This document shows positions 8,481 through 16,447 of a DNA stretch of 44,633 nucleotides, in pieces. Below the pieces are notes generated by a model that was given only the letters and a program-made list of their open reading frames with translations, was not told where the DNA came from and did no database searches. Within the stretch, counting starts at the first letter, position 1, and each line of letters opens with the position of its first letter. Source of the stretch: Candidatus Cloacimonadales bacterium (lineage in GTDB: Bacteria; Cloacimonadota; Cloacimonadia; Cloacimonadales; TCS61); contig JAUSOT010000021.1 in NCBI GenBank assembly GCA_030656075.1, positions 1 to 44,633 of the forward strand, written 5' to 3'. Both the position numbers and the translations under genes were made by a program.

Positions 8481-9308
8481 TTATTTTGGATATACCAATT
8501 TTATTACGGTTAATTTATCAGCAGATGTGTCAGTCGGGTCAGGACCGCTTTTCCAATCATTCAGCATGTCATATTGAATATCTGCTTCATCATCGGAGCC
8601 ATCGGCATTGTCCACGAACATATCCATCACGTTTGGATCACCAGCTCCGTCGGAACCATTTCCGAAGCGATGCTGTCCTTCATATTCATTCACACGGCGC
8701 ATCAGCACAAGCCAATCTCCCGGAAATCCGGTGGCGCTCAACATCAAAATTCCATATCCCCAGGTGGAGATATCGGCATCCATTGCTACACCCAGATCAG
8801 ATTTTTTCACAGTTGCTTTCAGTGATTTTCCGATTGGTTTGATTTTGGTAGGCAGCACAATATCATTTTTCAGATTTGCTGCTTTTAATCCGATCTCACC
8901 ATTGATCTTAGGCACTGTGTGCGGGTCGATGAAAACCACTTTTTCCCAGGCATCAGCCGCATCTACCAGCACCTGTGTACCGGGAATTGTTTCCGTATGC
9001 CCGGAACCTGCTACATGATCGAAATCAAGATAAACCTGCAACTGCTGAACATCCCAGAAATCACCCCAATTGAAGGTGACGGGTGCGTTGAAAGTGATCT
9101 TGAAATCGATTTCTTCTCCCCTGTCCTCGATCTCGGCTTTGATCAGATCGAATGATCCCGCCACGTAGATCGGATCGGTGGGATAGACATAATTTCCCGG
9201 GCCTTTGTCATCGCCTTTCGGATCTTGGAATTCAAGCTTTGTGCCTGCCAAAAGAACCGAAGAGATGAATAGAAGTGCCAGGAAAACTAAAAACACTTTG
9301 TACTTCAT
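8481..9308 (-). CDS. Exported glucodextranase-C-like binding protein
   Basis: 275 aa with signal peptide (MKYKVFLVFLALLFISSVLLAG). Nearly the whole mature protein is a single Glucodextran_C-type module: FQDPKGDDKGPGNYVYP at the N-terminus, YLDFDHVAGSG in the middle, AWEKVVF, and WGYGILML towards the end. No GH catalytic domain is attached, so it is more likely a carbohydrate-binding or porin-associated periplasmic/surface protein than an enzyme; that is inference. The ATG at 9308 has GGAGGAGG with good spacing; an upstream in-frame start 21 codons earlier would bury the signal peptide. It directly precedes the porin gene, and its paralogue follows the porin. Confidence 0.8.
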   Translation of the reverse strand: MKYKVFLVFLALLFISSVLLAGTKLEFQDPKGDDKGPGNYVYPTDPIYVAGSFDLIKAEIEDRGEEIDFKITFNAPVTFNWGDFWDVQQLQVYLDFDHVAGSGHTETIPGTQVLVDAADAWEKVVFIDPHTVPKINGEIGLKAANLKNDIVLPTKIKPIGKSLKATVKKSDLGVAMDADISTWGYGILMLSATGFPGDWLVLMRRVNEYEGQHRFGNGSDGAGDPNVMDMFVDNADGSDDEADIQYDMLNDWKSGPDPTDTSADKLTVIKLVYPK

Positions 9309-9460
9309 AAATATCCTCCTCCTATGATATTTTATCCTTCTGCAATTTGGATTAGCATTTTTAAAATGCATCCAGATTGCCCGATTTTCACATTATTTAC
9401 CTCATCGCCTCATCCGTCCCGAAGGCTTTCGGGACACCTTCTCCAGAGGAGAAGGAAACC

Positions 9461-9581
9461 TGTCATTCTGAGGAGTCTCTCAGCCTGGCATTTGAAGAAT
9501 CTCTTGGAATGTCTCTCAACTTCACTTCCATTTTTCTGAGATTCTTCCCAGGAGCAACGTGCAAGAAGCGTCAGAATGACA
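9461..9581. mobile_element. MITE-like element with 11-bp terminal inverted repeats
   Basis: TGTCATTCTGA (9461-9471) is perfectly inverted at 9571-9581. A second inverted pair GAAGAATCTC / GAGATTCTTC (9494-9503 and 9538-9547) is nearly concentric, so the whole 121 bp could fold into one long hairpin. No coding capacity and no obvious target-site duplication. The end sequence resembles a known type of dispersed intergenic repeat in several phyla (from memory). Confidence 0.6.
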
Positions 9582-9583
9582 AA

Positions 9584-9619
9584 CACACTCTATTTTTTTA
9601 TCCTTTCACTGCTTTTGCC
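9584..9619. repeat. Duplicated copy of the malG 3' end
   Basis: Matches 9726-9762, which spans the last malG codons, its stop and the following bases, with one inserted base and three substitutions in about 36. The bases between the copies carry palindromic repeat sequence, which suggests a duplication made when a repeat inserted or recombined. Confidence 0.7.
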
Positions 9620-9740
9620 CCATCCGTCTTCGTTTCACTCAGCCACCTTCCCCGCCGGAGAAGGAAAAGCACCGCTAAATTTCCTTTTTTTTACTCCCTC
9701 TCCCTTGGAGAGGGTTGGGGAGAGGCACACTCTATGTTTT

Positions 9741-10577
9741 TTATCCTTTCACTCCTCCTGCCGTAAGTCCGCTCACCAGGAATTTCTGGAAAGCCATGAA
9801 CAAAACTACAACAGGAATTGCGACCAATAATGATGATGCGGCAAAACTGCCCCATTCTGCTCCGAATTCTCCCACCATTTGTCGTAAACCGATGGGAAGC
9901 GTATATTTTGATTCGGCATCCAAAAAGGTGGCTGCCAGAATAAATTCGTTCCAGGCTGTCATAAACGAAAACAAACCCGTAATGGCAATGGACGGTTTGC
10001 TGAGCGGCAGAATTATCTCCCAGAAAATACGCCCTTTGGAAGCGCCGTCGATGGTGGCGGATTCTTCCAGCGAAATCGGGATCGTATCGAAATAACCTTT
10101 CAGCACCCAGATCGAAAAGGGCAGGGCAGTGGTGGAATAAATGATCACCAACCCCCACAATGAACCGTAAAGATGCAGAATTTCCGAGATCAAAATGAAT
10201 TGCGGTATGATCATCAATACACCGGGAAACATCTGTGTCACCAGCAGGGAAAGCATGCCGGTTCGCTGGCCGGGAAATTTGAAACGGGAAAAAGCATAAG
10301 CTGCTGTGGTGGCCAGGAATAGACTGGAAATGACGGTTACAAATGAGACAATAACCGAATTCCGCAGCCAAATCAAAAACGGTTTATCAAAAAAAACAAC
10401 TTTGAAATTATCCAGAGAAATATGTTCGGGAATTAAGCTGAGACTGGTGGAAAGTAATGACTTCCCGCCGAAAGCTACTTTCAGCACCCACAGCACCGGG
10501 TAGATGGTGAAGATCGTGACCAGAATTAAGATGATATAAGTAACAATTGTGCGGGTTTTAGAATTATTGGAAATCAT
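9741..10577 (-). CDS. malG: Maltodextrin ABC transporter permease MalG
   Basis: 278 aa inner-membrane permease with six predicted transmembrane segments, typical of CUT1 MalG-type proteins. The EAA loop that docks on MalK is clear (EESATIDGASKGRIFWEIILP, followed by LSKP; about residues 168-192). Its ATG overlaps the malF stop as ATGA (10574-10577), so translation is coupled, and GAGGGGG lies inside the malF end. The C-terminus (GLTAGGVKG) is the usual MalG type, and in E. coli this tail reaches the MalK dimer. The last codons are part of a duplicated segment found again about 140 bases downstream. Confidence 0.95.
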   Translation of the reverse strand: MISNNSKTRTIVTYIILILVTIFTIYPVLWVLKVAFGGKSLLSTSLSLIPEHISLDNFKVVFFDKPFLIWLRNSVIVSFVTVISSLFLATTAAYAFSRFKFPGQRTGMLSLLVTQMFPGVLMIIPQFILISEILHLYGSLWGLVIIYSTTALPFSIWVLKGYFDTIPISLEESATIDGASKGRIFWEIILPLSKPSIAITGLFSFMTAWNEFILAATFLDAESKYTLPIGLRQMVGEFGAEWGSFAASSLLVAIPVVVLFMAFQKFLVSGLTAGGVKG

Positions 10578-12367
10578 TCATATACCCCCTCGGAAGCTCT
10601 GGAAATCTTGTTCGTCCAAAATCCGTAGAAGAACAACAGCAGGAAGATCACGATGCAATAGGCGGCTGCATAACCGTAGCGATATTGTTCAAAAGCGATT
10701 TTATAAGCATCGGTAATTAAGAGTTCCGTGGCTCCGTCCGGTCCACCACCCGAAACAAGGTAGATCACGTTGAACTGGTTGAACGTCCAGATCGTTCCCA
10801 GAATAATTGCCGGAATCATAGCCGGCTTCAACAGCGGAAATGTTACATTCCAAAAAGACTGCCAGCGGCTGGAACCATCGATCGCACTCGCTTCATAGAG
10901 TTCTTTGGGAATGCTCTGTAAGGCACCCAGAGCAATGATCATCATAAAGGGAAATCCCAGCCAGACATTGGTCGCCAGGTTGGCAATAAATGCCGTATGC
11001 ACCTGAGTGAACCAGCTGATCGGCTGAAAACCGAGCAGTTCCAGAAAGCCGTTCACCGCTCCGAACTGTTTGTGAAACATTCCTCTCCAGATAAGAGCTG
11101 TAATATAATTTGGAATAGCCCAGGGCAAAATGAGAATGACGCGGAAAAAAGTTCTGCCTTTCAGCAATTCATTGCTCAGGAGCAGAGCCAGTCCCACTCC
11201 GATCGACACGTGCAGAGTTACGTTTATCACCGTCCACAGGATCGTGTGGACCAGAGTATAATAAAAATTATGCGGATCGGTGAAATTGATAGTCCTGAGA
11301 ATATCGATGATATTGCCAAACGAATAATTATGCAGATTGGTGAAATACGAGACCAGGTTGCCGCCGAAATCATTCAGACCGTAATTGGTGAAACCGATCA
11401 AAAATCCATACACAAAGGGAAAGAAGACCAACAGGAAAACACCGAACATGGCCGGTACAATGTAGGAATAAGCCATTCGGTAACGAATGATCGAAGCCAG
11501 CATCCGTTCAAACAAACCGGTGAGAATGAAAAGAATCAGCAGACCACCCAGGATGGAAAGAGTTATATTCCAGGTTTGGACGGATTCCGTGATAAGCGGC
11601 TGCCAGGATGGCAATTGCAGTTCCATCAGAGGCAGGGATTGATACAAATGTTCCTGTAAACCCGTTTGGTATTGTTCAATATTCTGCAGCCAGAGTGTGT
11701 AGTTTTTTTCCATCTGGGCAGCAATATTGCCATCGACGATGACCACCAGCAAGACAAACAAAACCAGGCTGAGATAGGCGCTGAAACGCGGAATGATTTT
11801 TTCCAGGACTACAGCCAGGATAAAGAACAAAATTGTTAAGATAAGAAGTAATAAATTATTGCCGGAAACTTCGAACTGCGTTTGCACTTTTGTGTCATAA
11901 ACCACGAAACCGATCAGTTCATTTCCTTCGAAAAAGCCATGATATTGAATTTGGCTGTTGCTGTCTTCTTCGGAGGGTTGCCAGATTATATTTGAATTTT
12001 CAACTGCCGGATCGTAATTTTTGATGATCTCCCGCTGCCGGTCGAAGATCGATTTTGAAATGCTCTCACCGATCATGGCCGGATTGGAGTGAGCTACAAA
12101 ATTCCGCTTTTGCACCACAACCAGCGAGTTGATATCGGGATTGTTTTTCATCAACTGCTTCAAGACTTCCTGCAGATCGGCATAAGAAGATGCATCCTGA
12201 GGCTGGTAGGCAGTTTTGATGACCTGAATATCCGTGTTGGCCAGATCGAGTGTGTAGCGGATATTCTGTTGATGCAGCGAATTGGTGAGCAATTTGCTCA
12301 TCAGCAGGTAAAACAGGAGCAGAATGACAGCCAGAGCTATCAAACGCCAGGTTGTGTGAAGTTTCAT
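10574..12367 (-). CDS. malF: MalF permease with N-terminal sensor-like extracytoplasmic domain
   Basis: 597 aa, longer than E. coli MalF (514 aa). The C-terminal half (from about residue 296) is a CUT1 MalF permease core, with an EAA loop at ELYEASAIDGSSRWQSFW. The N-terminal half differs: TM1 (about 8-25), a 145-residue extracytoplasmic segment (26-170), two more helices (171-189, 196-213), a short outside loop and another helix (266-287). The outside segment has the look of a single Cache/PAS-like sensor fold: a long helix, then SLVVVQKRNFVAHSNP-MIG, then ELIGFVVYDTK. E. coli MalF instead carries its P2 domain between TM3 and TM4. The start ATG has GAGG 4 bases upstream. The domain call is by pattern only. 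Confidence 0.88.
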   Translation of the reverse strand: MKLHTTWRLIALAVILLLFYLLMSKLLTNSLHQQNIRYTLDLANTDIQVIKTAYQPQDASSYADLQEVLKQLMKNNPDINSLVVVQKRNFVAHSNPAMIGESISKSIFDRQREIIKNYDPAVENSNIIWQPSEEDSNSQIQYHGFFEGNELIGFVVYDTKVQTQFEVSGNNLLLLILTILFFILAVVLEKIIPRFSAYLSLVLFVLLVVIVDGNIAAQMEKNYTLWLQNIEQYQTGLQEHLYQSLPLMELQLPSWQPLITESVQTWNITLSILGGLLILFILTGLFERMLASIIRYRMAYSYIVPAMFGVFLLVFFPFVYGFLIGFTNYGLNDFGGNLVSYFTNLHNYSFGNIIDILRTINFTDPHNFYYTLVHTILWTVINVTLHVSIGVGLALLLSNELLKGRTFFRVILILPWAIPNYITALIWRGMFHKQFGAVNGFLELLGFQPISWFTQVHTAFIANLATNVWLGFPFMMIIALGALQSIPKELYEASAIDGSSRWQSFWNVTFPLLKPAMIPAIILGTIWTFNQFNVIYLVSGGGPDGATELLITDAYKIAFEQYRYGYAAAYCIVIFLLLFFYGFWTNKISRASEGVYE

Positions 12368-12454
12368 ATTACCTCACTTCGTTCAAATTACAATTTCCAA
12401 GCATCAAATTACAAATAAATCCCAAATTCAAATTTAAAAATTCAAAACGATTTT

Positions 12455-12823
12455 TCATTTCGATTTCTCCAAAATCGAAGAGAATATCTTTTTCAATTCA
12501 TTAGCTTCCTGGATCAGTTCATTTACAGTTATAACATTTTCAAGATTATTTGATTCCTTGATTAAACGTAACCAGTATTCACTTTCCTTCGCTTCTTTCC
12601 GACAAATCCTGATCCTCATACAAAAATCTTTCTTATTTAGAGATTCATTTGCTTCAATATAGTTTGCACCAACCGAACCGGAAGCTTTTATCACTTGTTT
12701 TCCATCTTCATGATTAGCTATTGTATTGGGTAGAGTCTTCACGAAAAGACGTACATTTTTGGTAAAAAGAAATGTCCTCTCTTCCAAGTCGTAAGTTTTC
12801 TTTTTGTCCGTTTCAGGATTCAT
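12455..12823 (-). CDS. Four-helix bundle protein (23S rRNA intervening-sequence protein family)
   Basis: 122 aa, all-helical, matching the S23/IVP family pattern: a first helix with LFTKNVRLFVKTLP, the signature IKASGSVGANYIEANES, then KKDFCMRIRICRKEAKESEYWLRLI. Proteins of this family are encoded either inside 23S rRNA intervening sequences or as free-standing genes; their function is not settled. Here the gene sits between malE and malF on the same strand, although it has no expected part in transport. AT-rich, mutually inverted flanks around it (12380-12450 and 12865-12930) suggest it was inserted into the operon. A perfect GATCGAT-AA-ATCGATC palindrome lies 24 bases upstream. The ribosome binding site (TGGAAA) is weak. 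Confidence 0.88.
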   Translation of the reverse strand: MNPETDKKKTYDLEERTFLFTKNVRLFVKTLPNTIANHEDGKQVIKASGSVGANYIEANESLNKKDFCMRIRICRKEAKESEYWLRLIKESNNLENVITVNELIQEANELKKIFSSILEKSK

Positions 12824-12846
12824 AATATTTCCAAATCAATATTATT

Positions 12847-12862
12847 GATCGATAAATCGATC
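12847..12862. promoter_or_regulatory. Palindrome upstream of the four-helix bundle gene
   Basis: GATCGAT (12847-12853) and its perfect inverse (12856-12862) flank a 2-base centre, 24 bases before the start codon of the helical-bundle gene. Position suits an operator; no T-run suggests termination of malE. Function is a guess. Confidence 0.3.
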
Positions 12863-12961
12863 TGTTTCGAATTTGAGCTTTTGGTCATTTGGAATTTCAA
12901 AAACCAATTTCCATAAAACCATAATAACATTTGTGATCTCAAAATGCTCAGCTTGTCCAAA

Positions 12962-14152
12962 CTACTTAATATAACCGGCAGCTTTCAAGGTGCTCATCAC
13001 CTTATCCTGAGCTTCGTCGAGCGTTGCCTTGGGATCTTTTCCATTCACAGCCGCATTTATAGCCGTAGAGGCGGGAGACCAGACGGACGTCATCTGCGGG
13101 ATGCTGGGCATCGGTCGGGAATTTTCGATCTGTGCCTTGAATTTTGGCAGATATTTATCGTTCTTCACTTCAGGACGTTCATAAACAGATTTGAGCGCAA
13201 CCGGCTGCTTACCGACCGTGGCAAAAATGAAGGCAGCATCTTCACCCACCAGATATTCCATCACTTTGAAGGCTGCATCTTTGTGTTCCGATTTGGCAGA
13301 CATCAGCACACCTTCCGAACTCATGAACGGAATAGCTGGTTTGTTTATCTCGCTGATAATGGGCAGCAATTCGACTTCGTAGGGCACACCGCTGATCTCG
13401 CCACGGAACCAGGGTCCGTTGATGACCATGGCGGCTTTGCCTTCATTGAAAAGTGTAGTCACGAGAACGTTGGAAACTTCCGGTGGAACGATTTTTTCTT
13501 TCAGGAAGAGATCTTGAGCAAATTGGAAAGAGCGGATATTTTCCGGAGAATTGAGAACGGGAATATCTTTGTTGTCAAAGATCTTACCGCCGAATCCCTG
13601 CAGCCAGCAGGCGTGATAATAGAAGTTGGCAATTTCATAAACCAGTCCGTATTTTCCTTTCGAAGCATCGGTATATTTTTTTGCCATGGAGATCATTTCA
13701 TCTGTGGTTTTGGGCGGTGTCTTGATAATATCCGAATTGTAAAATAGAATGATCGATTTTAAAGACATCGGCAAACCATAGACCGAGCCATCATACAGCA
13801 TCGGATTCCAGGCTCCATCCACAAAATTTCCGCTGATATCTTTTTCGAGATAAAAATCTATCGGCTCAATGATATCAGCTTCCACCCAGCCGCCGATGCG
13901 GTCGTGAGCAAAAATGAAAATATCCGGACCTTTACCGCGTGGAATGGCTGCTGTGATCTTATCGGGAAATGCGTCGTAGGGAATGCCGAGTGCATTTAGT
14001 TTTATGTCTGTATGTGATTTGTTGAAATTATCTACAACCTGCATCAGAGCATCTTTTTCATCTCCCCGATAAGAATGCCACAAAGTCACTTCCGTTTGCG
14101 CAAAAAGCAAAATCGAAATAAAAAGAAAAACCAATAAAATAGTTTGTTTCAT
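12962..14152 (-). CDS. malE: Periplasmic maltodextrin-binding protein MalE
   Basis: 396 aa solute-binding protein of the CUT1 type. Signal peptide MKQTILLVFLFISILLFAQ, then the hallmark N-terminal strand VTLWHSYRGDEKDAL, GPDIFIFAHDRIGGWVEADII, and NGPWFRGEISG in the second lobe. The mature protein starts without a lipobox Cys, so it should be free in the periplasm, in line with a diderm cell. I chose the ATG at 14152, preceded by GAGGGGG with 5-base spacing; a TTG one codon earlier is possible. It directly follows the larger amylase gene (13-base gap), which fits a two-gene start of a maltodextrin operon. Ligand (maltose or maltodextrin) is inferred from the family and neighbours. Confidence 0.94.
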   Translation of the reverse strand: MKQTILLVFLFISILLFAQTEVTLWHSYRGDEKDALMQVVDNFNKSHTDIKLNALGIPYDAFPDKITAAIPRGKGPDIFIFAHDRIGGWVEADIIEPIDFYLEKDISGNFVDGAWNPMLYDGSVYGLPMSLKSIILFYNSDIIKTPPKTTDEMISMAKKYTDASKGKYGLVYEIANFYYHACWLQGFGGKIFDNKDIPVLNSPENIRSFQFAQDLFLKEKIVPPEVSNVLVTTLFNEGKAAMVINGPWFRGEISGVPYEVELLPIISEINKPAIPFMSSEGVLMSAKSEHKDAAFKVMEYLVGEDAAFIFATVGKQPVALKSVYERPEVKNDKYLPKFKAQIENSRPMPSIPQMTSVWSPASTAINAAVNGKDPKATLDEAQDKVMSTLKAAGYIK

Positions 14153-14165
14153 CAATACCCCCTCT

Positions 14166-16370
14166 TTACTTTCTTATACGAACAAAAAATAAAAACATAG
14201 TTTTTTCAATGCAATCTATTTTTAAATATTTTTTATAAAAATTTATTTCGGGTGAATTTAGCAAAGGTTCAAAGGTCACATTTTCCGGGAAAATATTCTC
14301 GATGAAAACGGTTCTATCTTCCCGCAGAGATGAAATTGCCAGGATTGTATCATCATTATTTTTAATGAGATAACACAATGATCTTCTACTGCCGCCGAGT
14401 TCTCCTTCGATTTCTTCGAAAACAGGCAGGATGATAATTTTTCCGGATTCCAGAACCGGATATTGATCCCTCAAACGGATCAGTTTTTTTGTGTAATTCA
14501 AAATGGAATTGGGATCATCATTTTCTTCCAGCACGGAAATTCCATCAACTTCTTCCTTCCAAACCGGATACCAGGAAGTCATTTCAGGACATTTATTTTC
14601 GGCACACCATTCCATCGGGCGGCGGATGCCTTCGTCATAGGGATCTTTCTGTCCCTGCATGCCGATCTCATCGCCGTAATACAACATCGGCATATCGGGA
14701 ATGGTAAGCAGCAGCGCCAACGCTAATTTCGCAGAAGCATCATCCAGCCGCGTGAAAATGCGGTTCATGTCGTGATTGTTGATGAAGCGATTCATCACGG
14801 CATCTTCGGGAAGAATTTCCTGCTGTTCATTCATCAGGTTGATCAAAGGTGAAGCTGTTCCACTGGAGATCACTTCCATCACACTTCCCTGGAAGGGAAA
14901 ATCGAAAGCCATATCGAATTGATCGTTAAAGCTTTCGGAGATCGACTGCATGCCATCCCAGTTTTCAGCCAGCAATAGAACTTCCGGGTTTAAAGATTTC
15001 ACTTCATAACGAAATTTCTGCCAAAATGATGCGGGCGGTCCTTTCACATAATCACAGCGGAAGCCGTCGATGCCATCCGAAAAATCTCCGTCTTTGTTTG
15101 GATCGATCCAGTATTTTGCCGTTTCGAATAAATAATTCTGAACGGCAGGATTGTTCACATTCCAGGCCGGCATGGGCGGATTCAGCATTTCCCGGTCTGA
15201 GGGACGATGCCGGAACTGCCAGTTATGTGCTCTGGTATTGGAAGGATTGGTGAAGAAAAACCAGTCATCATATTGCGAGTGGGGATTGTTGTAGGCATCC
15301 AGATAAAAAGCATTTTGATTTGAACAATGATTCAAAGCCAGATCTGTGATAATGCGGATGCCGCGTCGGTGCGCTTGCTGCAAAAGCTGCTGAAAATCTG
15401 CGTTTGTTCCGTAATCGGGATTGATTTTATAATAATCGCGAACATCATAACCGTGATAACTGGGAGAAGCAAAGATCGGCATCAGCCAGATGAGTTTGAT
15501 GCCAAGATCGGAATCTGTCTGCGGATCTCCGTCATTCAGGTAATCCAGTTTATTGATTATTCCCTGCAGATCACCTATTCCATCAGCATCACTGTCGGCA
15601 AAACTGCGCACGAAAATCTCATACATCACTCCATCTCGAATCCAGTCGGGCGGAGGAAAGGAAGCTGGTGGCTCATATTCGAGAATATCATTTTCGCCGG
15701 AATCGACAACTTGGTTATCAACCATCGCCACTTTTTTGACCTGCCAGTTTTCGGCGAAATTTCCCAACGCCAATTCCAGGAAGCGATCTGCCATCGGATT
15801 GTAATCGGTGAGAGCATAAACGCAATAATCCTGGGTTTGCGGAATGAATCTCAATGCTTCATAATTGGGTGCTGAAACGATCCACAACAGGCGGTTCGGA
15901 TTGGCGGGATTGGGATAGCGATACATGATGCCGACTTCATCACCTTCAAATTTCTGATCGGCAAATGAAATATATGCATCCGTAATTTCAACAGGCAAAT
16001 ATTTAGAAAGTGCGTTCAAAACAGAATTAGAACCGGGCGTTCCCACCAGGATGAGATTGTATTTTTCCAATTGTTCCATTGTTACTTCGCTGTCTTCCAG
16101 GATTTCAACTACATTATCGGGTTGGTTCAGCCAGCGTTTGAGGCGGAAATCTACCACATTGTTGGCGATCATCTCGTTGACATCCAGTTCGTCACTATCT
16201 TCGCTGCTGGCACCCCAGACGATGATGCTTTCATGATCAAAGAAATCGGAATGTGGGATTTGTTTAAAATTTGTATGGGAAGCTTTATCGCTGATATATT
16301 CCTGCAGGCTGGTGAGAGATCGAAGAGATATGGAAAATAAACAGAAAAAAATAATTAATAGCCTACGCAT
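14166..16370 (-). CDS. Exported GH13 glycosidase with N-terminal extra domain
   Basis: 734 aa. A signal peptide (1-20) is followed by a domain of about 200 residues (about 40-225), then a GH13 catalytic barrel from PPPDWIRDGVMYEIFVRSF onward. Catalytic residues are Asp440 (GFRCDYVKG), Glu469 (LLAENWD) and Asp534 (NNHDMNR); DLALNH is region I and ADSDADGIGD is a likely calcium loop. The extra domain contains YNLILVGTPGSNSVLNALSKYLP, a pattern I associate with a non-catalytic domain next to other secreted hydrolases; it is not a recognised starch-binding module. The strong GGGGGTG site is only a few bases before the ATG. It is the first gene of the malE-malF-malG transcript and probably cuts glucans in the periplasm. 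Confidence 0.92.
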   Translation of the reverse strand: MRRLLIIFFCLFSISLRSLTSLQEYISDKASHTNFKQIPHSDFFDHESIIVWGASSEDSDELDVNEMIANNVVDFRLKRWLNQPDNVVEILEDSEVTMEQLEKYNLILVGTPGSNSVLNALSKYLPVEITDAYISFADQKFEGDEVGIMYRYPNPANPNRLLWIVSAPNYEALRFIPQTQDYCVYALTDYNPMADRFLELALGNFAENWQVKKVAMVDNQVVDSGENDILEYEPPASFPPPDWIRDGVMYEIFVRSFADSDADGIGDLQGIINKLDYLNDGDPQTDSDLGIKLIWLMPIFASPSYHGYDVRDYYKINPDYGTNADFQQLLQQAHRRGIRIITDLALNHCSNQNAFYLDAYNNPHSQYDDWFFFTNPSNTRAHNWQFRHRPSDREMLNPPMPAWNVNNPAVQNYLFETAKYWIDPNKDGDFSDGIDGFRCDYVKGPPASFWQKFRYEVKSLNPEVLLLAENWDGMQSISESFNDQFDMAFDFPFQGSVMEVISSGTASPLINLMNEQQEILPEDAVMNRFINNHDMNRIFTRLDDASAKLALALLLTIPDMPMLYYGDEIGMQGQKDPYDEGIRRPMEWCAENKCPEMTSWYPVWKEEVDGISVLEENDDPNSILNYTKKLIRLRDQYPVLESGKIIILPVFEEIEGELGGSRRSLCYLIKNNDDTILAISSLREDRTVFIENIFPENVTFEPLLNSPEINFYKKYLKIDCIEKTMFLFFVRIRK

Positions 16371-16400
16371 TTCACCCCCAACTTTCGATCATTCAACACA

Positions 16401-16406
16401 ATTATA
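16401..16406 (-). promoter_or_regulatory. Putative -10 box of the maltodextrin operon
   Basis: On the minus strand this reads TATAAT, about 30 bases before the start codon of the first amylase. The region where a -35 box should lie (16 to 18 bases upstream) reads roughly ATAAAT/TAAATT, a poor match to TTGACA, so activator-dependent initiation or a different sigma preference is possible. Confidence 0.35.
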
Positions 16407-16447
16407 ATACAACTTCATAAGCAATTTATGCCTATTTAATGTCGAGT

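Larger units (their letters stand above)
9309..9740. repeat. Repeat-packed spacer between malG and the glucodextranase-C gene
   Basis: This 432-base stretch has no credible gene. It contains perfect palindromes at 9416-9435 (GTCCCGAA arms), 9437-9455 (CCTTCTCC arms) and 9696-9714 (CCCTCTCC arms); an imperfect one at 9646-9664; a 121-bp element with terminal inverted repeats at 9461-9581; and a direct copy of the malG 3' end at 9584-9619. Open frames across it on the plus strand are repeat sequence without ribosome binding sites. Confidence 0.8.

Noticed and set aside
9377-9830. Overlapping plus-strand frames across the malG spacer
   Set aside because: They translate palindromic repeats, differ in frame and have no start signals.
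12944-13747. Plus-strand frame of 267 codons over malE
   Set aside because: Antisense to a clear MalE gene and rich in His/Phe/Arg with no motif.
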